Source of the DNA: Candidatus Omnitrophota bacterium
Lineage (GTDB): Bacteria > Omnitrophota > Gorgyraeia > B26-G9
DNA: 54,382 nt
Direction of reading: 5' to 3'
Assembly: GCA_018813905.1 (NCBI GenBank)
Contig: JAHJAO010000107.1
Span: forward strand, 1-54,382
In this document: piece after piece, positions 23,893 to 31,655 of the stretch
How positions within the stretch are numbered: position 1 is the stretch's first letter
Layout of the letters: every line of letters begins with the position of its first letter
The notes under the pieces: generated by a model
Told to the model about the DNA's origin: nothing
The model's database searches: none
The model's input: the letters and a program-made list of their open reading frames with translations, nothing else
Made by a program: the position numbers and the translations under genes

Positions 23893-23961
23893 GGGGAGTG
23901 TAAAGCGCACCCCCAGGGTGTACTTTTGGTTATTATTCCCAGAGGTTGGCGTTCACTCCGC
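23893..23961. other. Possible structured RNA or repeat
   Basis: GGAGTG (23895-23900) pairs with CACTCC (23954-23959) and CGC (23906-23908) with GCG (23949-23951). Inside lies a local hairpin CACCC-CCA-GGGTG (23908-23920). The nested pattern suggests a folded RNA or repeat. No known RNA class is recognised. Confidence 0.3.
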
Positions 23962-23987
23962 TTCGAATCCTCATTCAAGAAAAAATA

Positions 23988-24019
23988 AATGGAGCTGGGG
24001 GGATTCGAACCCACGACCA
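23988..24019 (-). repeat. Copy of the tRNA-Ala 3' end (att-like)
   Basis: This 32-bp segment matches 24180-24211, which covers the T-arm and acceptor 3' end of tRNA-Ala(GGC), with a single difference (A/C at 24013/24205). No complete tRNA can be folded around it: the 5' acceptor half and anticodon arm are absent. It is 192 bases from the intact copy, same orientation. It may be an old attachment site or a partial gene duplication. Confidence 0.65.
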
Positions 24020-24142
24020 GTCGCTCGTAAAACTCGTTCTTTAAGGGCAAACCCTGATGGTTTTCCCTTAACGTTTCACTGAACCCTTTCCTTGCGCAAA
24101 GATGTTTGCGTGCGCCGATAGGAGGAAACGGTCTTTCCTCCT

Positions 24143-24168
24143 AAAACCCCCTTTTATGGTCGGGGGTT
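24143..24168 (-). terminator. Probable terminator downstream of tRNA-Ala
   Basis: On the minus strand AACCCCC, a 10-base loop, then GGGGGTTTT, starting about 14 bases after the tRNA 3' end. The stem is 7 bp and GC-rich, and the T-run has four bases. Confidence 0.5.
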
Positions 24169-24181
24169 CTATTTTTTTTAA

Positions 24182-24254
24182 TGGAGCTGGGGGGATTCGA
24201 ACCCCCGACCAACAGACTGCCAGTCTGCTGCGCTCCCAGCTGCGCTACAGCCCC
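24182..24254 (-). tRNA. tRNA-Ala (anticodon GGC)
   Basis: On the minus strand the acceptor GGGGCTG pairs with CAGCTCC, including a G-T at pair 3, the identity element of tRNA-Ala. The anticodon loop CTGGCAG carries GGC; the stem is GCAGA/TCTGT. The T-arm is GGGGG-TTCGAAT-CCCCC. It has 73 bases; CCA is not encoded. Confidence 0.93.
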
Positions 24255-24257
24255 ACA

Positions 24258-24386
24258 TTTAGATTGCAAATAGCAAATTGCAGATTGTAAATATAATAAA
24301 GAACAAATTACAGATTACAAATTATAAATGACCAATCACAAATGCCAAGAAACAAATAATAACCAAATCACAGATTGCAAATTTCA
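24258..24386. repeat. Degenerate AT-rich tandem repeat
   Basis: Variants of the unit (AC)AGATTRCAAAT recur at least four times (for example AGATTGCAAAT, CAGATTGTAAAT, CAGATTACAAAT, CAGATTGCAAAT) upstream of tRNA-Ala on the minus strand. Low complexity; no gene is seen. Confidence 0.5.
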
Positions 24387-24396
24387 GTGAACTATA

Positions 24397-24738
24397 TCAT
24401 GACAGTTGAATTCTGTCAATCTTGTTTTTCTTATCTTTTGCTTTTGCCGGCGGTTGGGCATAAGGGCATCCGCCCGGCGGCGGCCCCGTTGGCCGGGGCG
24501 ACTGGGGTACGAAGTTGACGTTGCCCATCTTGCTGATGTCGTTTAAGCTGTCGGCCGTAGATTTGCGGCTGTCTACGGCAAAAGTAGAAAGAATCCGCTT
24601 CAGGTTTTTTGAACCGCAGGCTTCGCATTTCAATTTCGGCTTAAAAAATACCGGCCAGAACGCAAAACGCTTTTCACGCGGTTCTAAAAATGAGCTGATT
24701 TTATTACATTGTTGGCATTCGTATTCGAATATGGGCAT
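24397..24738 (-). CDS. FmdB-family zinc ribbon protein
   Basis: Small protein with the FmdB/CxxC_CxxC zinc ribbon: 'MPIFEYECQQCNKISSF' at the start and 'LKCEACGSKNLKRI' about 40 residues on. The rest is a low-complexity tail rich in Pro, Gly and Lys ('PTGPPPGGCPY'). The ATG at 24738 (MPIFEY) is the family start; the track start at 24777 adds an unlikely leader. It has 113 residues. The family was named for a putative regulator of formamidase genes, but its general function is unknown. It is divergent from leuS, 100 bases away. Confidence 0.85.
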   Translation of the reverse strand: MPIFEYECQQCNKISSFLEPREKRFAFWPVFFKPKLKCEACGSKNLKRILSTFAVDSRKSTADSLNDISKMGNVNFVPQSPRPTGPPPGGCPYAQPPAKAKDKKNKIDRIQLS

Positions 24739-24778
24739 AACAGGATAAATAGTAACATAGATTACCTCAAATTTCAAC

Positions 24779-24808
24779 TTGCTCTTAAATCCACCCCTGT
24801 GATAAAAT
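24779..24808 (+). promoter_or_regulatory. Probable leuS promoter
   Basis: TTGCTC (24779-24784), 18 bases and TAAAAT (24803-24808), about 30 bases before the leuS ATG. Moderate match. A second -10-like TATATT lies at 24818-24823. Confidence 0.45.
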
Positions 24809-24838
24809 GAACCAAGTTATATTTTGAAAGGGAATGGT

Positions 24839-27313
24839 ATGAACGATTACGATTTTAAGGCCATCGAGAAAAAGTGGCAGAAGTTCTGGCAAGAACATAA
24901 AACTTTTAGCTCCGAAGTTCGCAAAGACAAAGAGAAGTATTATGTCCTGGAAATGTTTCCGTACCCGTCGGGCCGGATACATATGGGGCATGTGCGTAAT
25001 TACACCATCGGCGATACGGTTGCCCGTTACCGGATGACGGCCGGATATAATGTGCTGCATCCGATGGGCTTTGACGCTTTTGGCCAGCCCGCGGAAAACG
25101 CGGCGATTAAAAATAAAACCGACCCCAGAGAGTGGACGGAAAAGTGTATCGAGTGGATGGAAAAAGAATTAAAGCAGATGGGGTTTGCTTATGATTGGCA
25201 GCGGGAATTGTCCACGCACCGTGATGAGTATTATAAATGGAACCAGTGGATTTTCGTCAAGATGTTTGAAAAGGGGCTGGCGTATAAAAAAGGTTCCAGT
25301 GTAAATTGGTGCCCGCGCTGTGAGACGACGCTCGCGAATGAAGAGGTGATTAATGGCGGGTGCTGGCGGTGCGAAGCACAGGTGGTGCAGAAAGAACTGG
25401 AGCAGTGGTATCTGAAAATAACCGAGTTCCAGGACGCCTTGCTCGAAGATTTAAAGCTGTTATCGGATTGGCCGGTGCGGGTTATTACTATGCAGGAAAA
25501 CTGGATTGGTAAAAGTTACGGTGTAGAGATATATTTTAAGGAAACGCAGACGTCCAAGACGATTCCGGTTTTTACCACCCGGCAGGATACGATTTTTGGC
25601 GCCACTTACGTGGTTATCGCGCCCGAACACCCGCAGCTTAAAGAAATAATCAAAAACAAGCCCGAAGAAAAAAAGGTGTTGAAATTTATCGAGAAGGTGT
25701 CCCGGGAAAGCAAAATTGTGCGCATGGCCGCGGACGTAAAAAAAGAAGGAATGTTTACCGGATGTTACGCGATTAACCCGGTTAATAACGAAAAGATTCC
25801 TATTTGGACCGCGGACTACGTGCTTATGGAATACGGTACCGGCGCGATCATGGCCGTGCCGACGCATGACCAGCGCGATTTCCTGTTTGCCAAAGAGCAT
25901 GGTTTGGGGGTACGGCTCGTGATCTCCGATCCCAAACGGCCCGATTTAAAGGCCTTGGAAATGGATTGCGCCTATGAAGAAGACGGGGTGATGGTCAATT
26001 CCGGGAATTTTAACGGCCTGGATAACGAAACCGCAAAACTGAAAATCGCGGAGTGGATGGAAAGCCAAAAAATCGGACAGCGCGAAGTATATTTTCGCCT
26101 GCGCGATTGGCTGGTTTCCCGTCAACGCTACTGGGGAACGCCGATACCTATAATCTATTGTGAGAAATGCGATATCGTGCCTGTGCCGGAGAAAGAACTT
26201 CCGGTAAAGCTGCCCAAAGGCGCGGAGATAACCGGAACAGGCGGCAGCCCGCTTTCGCGCGTTAGCGGATTTGTCAAGACCAAATGCCCCAAATGCTCCG
26301 CTCCTGCAAAACGGGAGACGGATACGATGGCCACCTTTTTTGACTCGTCCTGGTATTTTCTGCGTTTCTGCAGCCCCCGCAACAGCCAAGCGTTATTCGA
26401 TAAGGAAGAAGTGAATTACTGGATGCCCGTGGACCAGTATATCGGCGGGATAGAACACGCGGTATTGCATCTGCTCTATTCGCGCTTTTTTACTAAATTT
26501 CTGCATTCCTTAGGTTATCTTAAATTCCGGGAGCCGTTTAAAAAACTGCTTACGCAAGGCATGGTCTTAAAAGACGGAGAGGTGATGTCCAAGTCCAAAG
26601 GCAATATTGTGGACCCCGATGCAATAATCGAAAAATACGGCGCGGATTCCTTGCGGCTTTGCATCCTGTTTGCCGCGCCGCCGGAGGTGGAGTTTGACTG
26701 GAATGACCGCGGTATGGAAGGGGCGTGGCGGTTCCTGCTTAGGGTTTACAACGCAGTCGATAGTTTTTGTTTGCTCAAGGCCGCTCCGGCGAAAAATCCA
26801 GAACCGGATTTTGAAAAACCGCTGCGGTTTAAGACGCACGCGACGATAAAGAAAGTTACGGAAGAGATGGAAGGCGGGTTTAAGTTCAATACCGCAATCA
26901 GCGCGCTGATGGAGCTTAGCAACGAAATCACGCCGGCCTTAAAGCAGGCGCAGGCAGCAGGAGCCAATTCTCAAATTTTAAAAGAGGCGATAGATGCTTT
27001 GGTTATTCTGCTTTCTCCGCTGTGCCCGCATATGTGCGAAGAATTATGGCAGAGACTGGGGCATAAAGAGGGGAGTATTATCAATACCCTATGGCCGAAA
27101 TACGATGCCAATGCGCTCGTTCAGGATGAGCTGAACATTATTGTCCAGATTAACGGCAAGATGCGCTCAAAAATTGTGGTAAACAGTGATATCAGCGAGG
27201 AAGAGTTAAAGGCCAAAGTGTTATCCGATCCCAAAACCGCTACGTGGATTAAAGGCCAGCCCGTCAAGAAAATCGTGGTTGTGCCGAAAAAACTGGTAAA
27301 TATCGTGGTTTAA
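24839..27313 (+). CDS. leuS: Leucyl-tRNA synthetase
   Basis: Class I aminoacyl-tRNA synthetase charging tRNA-Leu. Seen: '[20 protein letters not shown]' (HIGH motif as HMGH, residues about 45), the zinc/ZN1 Cys region '[21 protein letters not shown]', the CP1 editing domain with '[13 protein letters not shown]' and '[10 protein letters not shown]', '[13 protein letters not shown]', and the KMSKS loop '[12 protein letters not shown]'. It ends with a normal C-terminal domain. It has 824 residues. The TTG start in the track (24824) is replaced by ATG 24839, which has GAAAGGG upstream. comEA and comEC follow directly in an apparent operon. Confidence 0.97.
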   Translation: MNDYDFKAIEKKWQKFWQEHKTFSSEVRKDKEKYYVLEMFPYPSGRIHMGHVRNYTIGDTVARYRMTAGYNVLHPMGFDAFGQPAENAAIKNKTDPREWTEKCIEWMEKELKQMGFAYDWQRELSTHRDEYYKWNQWIFVKMFEKGLAYKKGSSVNWCPRCETTLANEEVINGGCWRCEAQVVQKELEQWYLKITEFQDALLEDLKLLSDWPVRVITMQENWIGKSYGVEIYFKETQTSKTIPVFTTRQDTIFGATYVVIAPEHPQLKEIIKNKPEEKKVLKFIEKVSRESKIVRMAADVKKEGMFTGCYAINPVNNEKIPIWTADYVLMEYGTGAIMAVPTHDQRDFLFAKEHGLGVRLVISDPKRPDLKALEMDCAYEEDGVMVNSGNFNGLDNETAKLKIAEWMESQKIGQREVYFRLRDWLVSRQRYWGTPIPIIYCEKCDIVPVPEKELPVKLPKGAEITGTGGSPLSRVSGFVKTKCPKCSAPAKRETDTMATFFDSSWYFLRFCSPRNSQALFDKEEVNYWMPVDQYIGGIEHAVLHLLYSRFFTKFLHSLGYLKFREPFKKLLTQGMVLKDGEVMSKSKGNIVDPDAIIEKYGADSLRLCILFAAPPEVEFDWNDRGMEGAWRFLLRVYNAVDSFCLLKAAPAKNPEPDFEKPLRFKTHATIKKVTEEMEGGFKFNTAISALMELSNEITPALKQAQAAGANSQILKEAIDALVILLSPLCPHMCEELWQRLGHKEGSIINTLWPKYDANALVQDELNIIVQINGKMRSKIVVNSDISEEELKAKVLSDPKTATWIKGQPVKKIVVVPKKLVNIVV

Positions 27314-27316
27314 GAG

Positions 27317-27694
27317 ATGCCGAATTTTTCTTTTGAAGAACGCAAAGTCCTGATAATAATTCTGGTTATTTTTGTCTTTGGGGTGGGTGTTTCCTGGTAC
27401 CGGAAAAATTCGTGCCCGGAAAGTTTTTCTGCGCCTTATAATTTAAGTTTACAAAAGCCGGCGAGTACGTCTGTTCCCGCATCTTATAAGAAAGATATCC
27501 TTTTCCCGTTATCGCTCAATTTTGCATCCCGGGAACAATTGCAAACAATTCCGGGTATTGGGCCGGCTATCGCGGCAAGAATCGTTGACTTAAGGCAAAA
27601 GAAACAGAAGTTTAAACAAATCGAAGACTTGTTAGAGGTTAAAGGTATCGGTCCGAAGAAGCTGGAAGCAATAAAAGGATTTGTTTGTCTATGA
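27317..27694 (+). CDS. comEA: ComEA-like helix-hairpin-helix DNA-binding protein
   Basis: ComEA binds incoming DNA at the outer face of the inner membrane during natural transformation. One N-terminal membrane helix (residues about 9-25), a short linker, and a C-terminal double helix-hairpin-helix with 'NFASREQLQTIPGIGPAIAARIVDLR' and 'FKQIEDLLEVKGIGPKKLEAI'. It has 125 residues, usual for short ComEA. Its stop overlaps the comEC start (ATGATG), and comEC is the natural partner. Confidence 0.9.
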   Translation: MPNFSFEERKVLIIILVIFVFGVGVSWYRKNSCPESFSAPYNLSLQKPASTSVPASYKKDILFPLSLNFASREQLQTIPGIGPAIAARIVDLRQKKQKFKQIEDLLEVKGIGPKKLEAIKGFVCL

Positions 27695-29217
27695 TGGAAT
27701 CTCCGCTTGTGTTGATCTGCCTGTCTTTTATTTTCGGAATTATTCTCGCGCCGGCAATATCGGCGCCTTTTTTGCTTTTATATTCGGTCCAGGTATTCCT
27801 GCTTGTCTTGTGCGCTTTGTCTTTTTTTCGGCGCCGACTTTTTCTCTTTTTTCTGGTTTTTAATATTGTTTTATTAGGTATACTTTGCGCGAAGAACCAG
27901 GCAGTCCTGCCCAAAAATCATATTGCCAACTATGTAGCGCCGGATAAGGAACTGGTGACAATCCAGGCGGTAGTCGATTCTGAAATCACCAATAAAAAGA
28001 AAAAACTCTCTTTTATTTGTATCGCAGAAAAAATTAAGATAGGCGATAAGTTTTTGCCGGTTCGCGGCAGGGTTTTGGTTGATTGTTATAATAAAGACTA
28101 CAGTTTTGTCTATGGGCAGGAAATGCTTTTAACCGGCAGGCTCTATCGGCCTTATCCATTTGCGATTTCGGACAAATTAAACTATAGACAGTTTTTGGCG
28201 CGGCAGGGAATCTTCGCGATCTTATCTATAAGTAAAAAGGGGGAAGTGGAGTTTAGCGGAAAAACGAAAGGAAATATTTTAAAAAGGGCGGCGGATGTTT
28301 TAAGAGGCAAGGCCGAGATTATAATCGAACGCTATCTTAGCCCGCAAAGTCGGGGGATAGTAGAGGCGATGATTTTAGGCAAAAGAACTGCGGTTTTACG
28401 AACAATCAATCAGGATTTCGTGCGTACCGGAACCGTGCATATTCTGGCGGTTTCCGGTCTGCATGTGGGCATCGTGATTTTAATTGTTATGGCCGGATTA
28501 AGCGTTGCTAAGATCACGCATAAGTGGCGGTATTTGCTCGCGATTTTTATTATAATTTTCTACTGCTTTTTTACCGGGGCCCGGCTCTCGGTCGTGCGCG
28601 CGACAGCGATGGCGTGTGTATTCTTAATCGGCATGCTGCTCGAACGTGATTATGAGCCCTATAATGCGTTGAGTCTCGCAGCATTGAGTATTCTTGTTGC
28701 CAATCCCGCGAACATCTATCAGGCCGGGTTTCAGCTGTCGTTTATCAGTGTGTTTTCGATTTTTTATCTGGCAGGGCGGATAATCAAGTTTATCGCAAAG
28801 AGAGAATTTTTGTTTGGGGTCAAATCATTTCTGTCGTATTTTGCTATTTCTTTATCCGCTTGGCTGGGTACGGCGGGAATTGTGATGTATCATTTCGGAA
28901 TTTTTTCGCCGGTATCTGTTTTGGCGAACATGATGATCATCCCGTTTTTGGCCGTGATTGTGGTTAACGGATTTTTACTGATCGGCTTGGGGGGTATTTT
29001 TAAAGGTTTGGGCGTAATTTTGGGTGCGAGCTGCGATTTTTTTGTGTATTGCTTGTGCAAGATTAATTTATTTTTGTCGCGTTTGCCTTACGCTTATTTT
29101 GAGTTTGAAAATATAGGCAAAGGCGTTGTCGTTTCGTATTATTTTATAATTATTGCGGCAGTTATCCTTTTGCGAGTTAGAGTAAAAAGAAGCGAACGTT
29201 TAACGCGGCGGCTTTAG
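27691..29217 (+). CDS. comEC: ComEC/Rec2 DNA channel, without metallo-beta-lactamase domain
   Basis: ComEC forms the inner-membrane channel for single-stranded DNA. The N-terminal OB-like DUF4131 region (about residues 30-190) is followed by the Competence domain with 'GTVHILAVSGLHVGIVI' and about ten membrane helices. The protein ends after the last helices (508 residues). The C-terminal metallo-beta-lactamase domain of full-length ComEC (700 or more residues), thought to degrade one DNA strand, is absent. The start is ATG 27691, overlapping the comEA stop; the track's TTG 27685 is less likely. Type IV pilus genes elsewhere in the window complete the picture of DNA uptake. Confidence 0.9.
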   Translation: MMESPLVLICLSFIFGIILAPAISAPFLLLYSVQVFLLVLCALSFFRRRLFLFFLVFNIVLLGILCAKNQAVLPKNHIANYVAPDKELVTIQAVVDSEITNKKKKLSFICIAEKIKIGDKFLPVRGRVLVDCYNKDYSFVYGQEMLLTGRLYRPYPFAISDKLNYRQFLARQGIFAILSISKKGEVEFSGKTKGNILKRAADVLRGKAEIIIERYLSPQSRGIVEAMILGKRTAVLRTINQDFVRTGTVHILAVSGLHVGIVILIVMAGLSVAKITHKWRYLLAIFIIIFYCFFTGARLSVVRATAMACVFLIGMLLERDYEPYNALSLAALSILVANPANIYQAGFQLSFISVFSIFYLAGRIIKFIAKREFLFGVKSFLSYFAISLSAWLGTAGIVMYHFGIFSPVSVLANMMIIPFLAVIVVNGFLLIGLGGIFKGLGVILGASCDFFVYCLCKINLFLSRLPYAYFEFENIGKGVVVSYYFIIIAAVILLRVRVKRSERLTRRL

Positions 29218-29228
29218 TAAAAGCTGGT

Positions 29229-29257
29229 TTGACAAACCGCGTTTATTGGTATATAAT
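29229..29257 (+). promoter_or_regulatory. Strong sigma70-like promoter before gmhB
   Basis: TTGACA (29229-29234), 17 bases and TATAAT (29252-29257): a perfect match to both consensus hexamers with optimal spacing. The start would be near 29264, about 32 bases before the gmhB ATG. Confidence 0.85.
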
Positions 29258-29295
29258 TAGCACTTCCGAAATATTTTTTAGAGTTGTAAAATTCA

Positions 29296-29850
29296 ATGGA
29301 AAGAGCTGTATTTTTAGACCGGGACGGCGTGATCAATCGCGATGTGCGCACGTATGTGCGCAGCTGGGACGAGTTTGAATTTCTGCCGGGCGTCAGGGCG
29401 GCGCTTGTGAAACTGGCTAAAAGTGATTTTAAGGTTTTCGTTGTTTCCAATCAGGCCGGTGTCGGCAAGGGCCTATTGGATTTAAATACTCTAGATGTGA
29501 TAACCAATAATATGCTTGGGGAAATAGAGCAGGCCGCCGGCAGAGTAGACGCGGTAAAATATTGCCCGCACCGTTCGGATGAGAATTGCGCGTGCCGCAA
29601 GCCGAAAACCGGACTGTTCCAACAGATTCTGCGGCAACGAAAAATCGATGTAGCGGCTTCGTTTATGGTCGGAGACAGCGAACGGGACATGGCTGCGGGA
29701 CGGGAGCTGGGACTTAAAACTATACTGGTTCTTTGCGGCCACATAAAAGACAAAAAAGAAACTGTTGATTTCAAAGTTAAACCCGACTACATCAGCCGGG
29801 ATTTGCTCGATGCGGTCGATAATATTATTTTAAAAGATGAGCAGCAGTAA
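29296..29850 (+). CDS. gmhB: D-glycero-D-manno-heptose 1,7-bisphosphate 7-phosphatase
   Basis: HAD-superfamily phosphatase of the ADP-heptose pathway for lipopolysaccharide core. Seen: the nucleophile motif 'VFLDRDGVIN', 'VVSNQAGVGKG' (motif II), the zinc site 'CPHRSDENCACRKP', and 'MVGDSERDMAAGRELG' (motifs III/IV). It has 184 residues, normal for GmhB. HisB N-terminal phosphatase is a relative, but the heptosyltransferase at 5115 favours GmhB. It has its own strong promoter and overlaps cooC by 14 bases. Confidence 0.88.
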   Translation: MERAVFLDRDGVINRDVRTYVRSWDEFEFLPGVRAALVKLAKSDFKVFVVSNQAGVGKGLLDLNTLDVITNNMLGEIEQAAGRVDAVKYCPHRSDENCACRKPKTGLFQQILRQRKIDVAASFMVGDSERDMAAGRELGLKTILVLCGHIKDKKETVDFKVKPDYISRDLLDAVDNIILKDEQQ

Positions 29851-30595
29851 AATTATCGCGGTTAGCGGCAAAGGCGGAACAGGGAAGACGAGTATCTGCG
29901 CTTTACTTGTCCGCGCGTTTAAAAACAAAGGTTACGGGCCGCTGCTGGCGGTGGATGCCGACCCAAACGCGAACCTGGCGGAAATGCTCGGGCTTAAGAC
30001 GGAATCGTCGATTGGCGAGATCTGCGAAGAAACCAAAAAATATGACGGCGGCCAGGCCGGCATGAGCAAAAACGATTATTTGCGGTTTCGCCTGGAGCAG
30101 ATTATTACGGAGGCCGAAGGGTTTGACCTGCTGGCCATGGGCCGGCCGGAAGGGCCTGGTTGTTATTGCTACGCGAATAATGTGCTGCGGGACGCGTTAA
30201 AAATACTAATGGATAATTACAAGCTTATTTTAATCGATAATGAGGCCGGGTTTGAACATGTCAGCCGAAAGACCAATTTAAAAATTGACCAGCTTCTGGT
30301 TGTGTCCGATCCGTCTTTGCGGGGGGTAGATACCGCGGGCAAAATATTTAACCTGGCCAAGAATATCGGCCTGCCGGTAGAAAAAACCGGCTTGCTTTTG
30401 AACCGGGTAAAGGGAGGGATATCTTCAGAATTAGAGAAGCGAATTGAGGATATCGGCCTTGGGCTGTTCGCGAAAATAGACGAGGATGATTGTATTGTCG
30501 ACAGCGCGCAAACCGGTAAATCCATATTTGCGTTGCCTGAAGATTGCAAAAGTGTGCGCGCTGTGGCTGGATTTTGCGATAAATTGTTGAAATAG
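29837..30595 (+). CDS. cooC: CooC-like P-loop ATPase (CODH maturation factor family)
   Basis: MinD/CooC-type ATPase. CooC assists nickel insertion into carbon monoxide dehydrogenase. Seen: the deviant Walker A 'GKGGTGKT' at residue about 11, 'LAVDADPNANLAEMLG' (switch I), the CooC-specific 'GRPEGPGCYCYANNVLR' with its metal-binding C-x-C, and 'LILIDNEAGFEHVSR' (switch II). It has 252 residues. It overlaps gmhB by 14 bases. No CODH or acetyl-CoA synthase gene is in the window, so the client is unknown; it could equally serve another Ni or Fe-S enzyme. Confidence 0.85.
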   Translation: MSSSKIIAVSGKGGTGKTSICALLVRAFKNKGYGPLLAVDADPNANLAEMLGLKTESSIGEICEETKKYDGGQAGMSKNDYLRFRLEQIITEAEGFDLLAMGRPEGPGCYCYANNVLRDALKILMDNYKLILIDNEAGFEHVSRKTNLKIDQLLVVSDPSLRGVDTAGKIFNLAKNIGLPVEKTGLLLNRVKGGISSELEKRIEDIGLGLFAKIDEDDCIVDSAQTGKSIFALPEDCKSVRAVAGFCDKLLK

Positions 30596-30748
30596 GTAAG
30601 TGAAGCCAAAACTTACGGAGTAAAATGACGTAAATTGTCCGGCTGAACTTAACCCCCACACCAATAATTTAATTGGTGTGGGAGTAAATTCGCACAGTGA
30701 CTTATGTTCACGTAGTTCCATAAGCCACGTGCTCATTTAGGAGTAAAA
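30596..30748. repeat. Hairpin-rich leader with three copies of GGAGTAAA
   Basis: GGAGTAAA occurs at 30617, 30681 and 30740; the last is the ribosome binding site of the next gene. The first copy is also followed by an ATG but reads only two codons before a stop. Hairpins: GTAAGT/ACTTAC (30596-30616), a perfect 11-bp CCCACACCAAT/ATTGGTGTGGG (30655-30682), and a 10-bp stem with one mismatch GTGACTTATG/CATAAGCCAC (30697-30729). I could not match it to a SAM-I riboswitch. Confidence 0.55.
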
Positions 30749-31156
30749 ATGAAGAAAAAACGGGTGGTATTAACTTTTCCTCACGGGCTTTTGGATAAGC
30801 CGATTACTTATCACTTAATCAAGGATTACGACTTGATTGTCAATATCTTGAAAGCAGCGGTTACCCCGAAAGAGCAGGGGCTGCTTGTTTTGGAAATCGA
30901 AGGCAAGGAGCAGAACTTAAATTCCGGCATAAATTATTTAAAAAGTAACGGCGTGAAAATCGATTTACTCAAAGAAGATATCAAGTGGGACAAAGACAAG
31001 TGCACTCATTGCACGGCGTGCGTGACGGTTTGCCCGACCGAAGCTTTCACTTTGGACCGGGCGGTTATGCGCCTTGAATTTGATAAAAATAAATGCATTG
31101 GGTGCGGGTTGTGCGTTACGTTGTGCCCCTACCGGGCAATAGAGATCGTATTTTAA
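30749..31156 (+). CDS. NIL-domain ferredoxin (MA1822-like, homocysteine biosynthesis)
   Basis: An N-terminal NIL domain (residues about 3-75: 'VVLTFPHGLLDKPITYHLI...') is fused to two 4Fe-4S motifs ('CTHCTACVTVCP', 'CIGCGLCVTLCP'). This is the architecture of MA1822, the ferredoxin partner of the MA1821 sulfurtransferase that makes homocysteine from aspartate semialdehyde. The HcyBio/MA1821 homologue lies 18.5 kb upstream at 11001, and asd lies 3.7 kb downstream. It has 135 residues. GGAGTAAA provides a ribosome binding site for ATG 30749. The unusual leader suggests separate regulation from cooC. Confidence 0.88.
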   Translation: MKKKRVVLTFPHGLLDKPITYHLIKDYDLIVNILKAAVTPKEQGLLVLEIEGKEQNLNSGINYLKSNGVKIDLLKEDIKWDKDKCTHCTACVTVCPTEAFTLDRAVMRLEFDKNKCIGCGLCVTLCPYRAIEIVF

Positions 31157-31174
31157 AGTCAACCGTTAAAATTT

Positions 31175-31651
31175 ATGACAAATATGGCCAAGAAAAACAT
31201 GATAAGAAAAGCCGTAGTCCAGGATGTGCCGGGCATACAAAAGCTGATCAATGACCGGGCAAAAGAAGGGTTTTTATTGCCGCGTTCTTTAAGCGAAATC
31301 TATGAAAATTTGCGCGATTTTTCCATTTACGAAGACGAGAAAACCATTTTCGGTTGCGCGGCTTTGCATGTGACCTGGGAAAATCTTGCGGAAATCCGCT
31401 CTCTCGTTGTCCACCAAAGCCGGCAGGGCCGGGGCATTGGCAAGCAGCTGGTCGAATGCTGTATGGAAGAAGCAAAGCAGTTGAAAGTAAAAAGAGTTTT
31501 TCTTTTGACCGAAAAGCCCGAATTTTTCGGCAAACTCGGGTTTGCGAGTATCGATAAAGCGCAGCTGCCGCATAAAATCTGGAATGAATGCGTGCAGTGT
31601 GTGCAGTTTCCGGACTGTAATGAACTGGCGATGATAAAGGAACTGGAGTAG
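31175..31651 (+). CDS. GNAT N-acetyltransferase (ArgA-like)
   Basis: A single GNAT domain. '[18 protein letters not shown]' begins it, and the acetyl-CoA loop '[19 protein letters not shown]' (Q/R-x2-G-x-G/A) is clear near residue 85. The '[16 protein letters not shown]' block is typical of short ArgA/N-acetylglutamate synthase-like acetyltransferases. It has 158 residues from ATG 31175; ATG 31184 and 31199 are also possible. No argJ/B genes lie next to it, so glutamate as substrate is only a guess. leuC starts 5 bases after the stop. Confidence 0.78.
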   Translation: MTNMAKKNMIRKAVVQDVPGIQKLINDRAKEGFLLPRSLSEIYENLRDFSIYEDEKTIFGCAALHVTWENLAEIRSLVVHQSRQGRGIGKQLVECCMEEAKQLKVKRVFLLTEKPEFFGKLGFASIDKAQLPHKIWNECVQCVQFPDCNELAMIKELE

Positions 31652-31655
31652 TAAA

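Larger units (their letters stand above)
23789..24181. other. Non-coding stretch with structured elements and a tRNA 3'-end copy
   Basis: No protein gene is supported; the track ORFs here read antisense through tRNA-like sequence. Seen instead: a long-range inverted repeat at 23893-23961, a copy of the tRNA-Ala 3' end at 23988-24019, a long hairpin at about 24038-24070 (TTAAGGG.AAACC/GGTTT.CCCTTAA), a second stem at 24121-24141 (GGAGGAAA/TTTCCTCC) and a C/G stem at 24143-24168. Confidence 0.6.

Noticed and set aside
23990-24254. tmRNA candidate on the minus strand
   Set aside because: The 3' end resembles a tmRNA end, but no tag reading frame or matching 5' domain is found, and tRNA-Ala lies within the span needed.
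23876-24290. Plus-strand ORFs 'WGDSNPRP...' and 'GAGGIRTPDQQT...'
   Set aside because: These are antisense readings through the tRNA-Ala gene and its partial copy, a well-known false-gene pattern.
30596-30748. SAM-I riboswitch before the NIL-ferredoxin
   Set aside because: The conserved core of SAM-I was looked for and not seen; only hairpins and repeated ribosome-binding-like sites are present.
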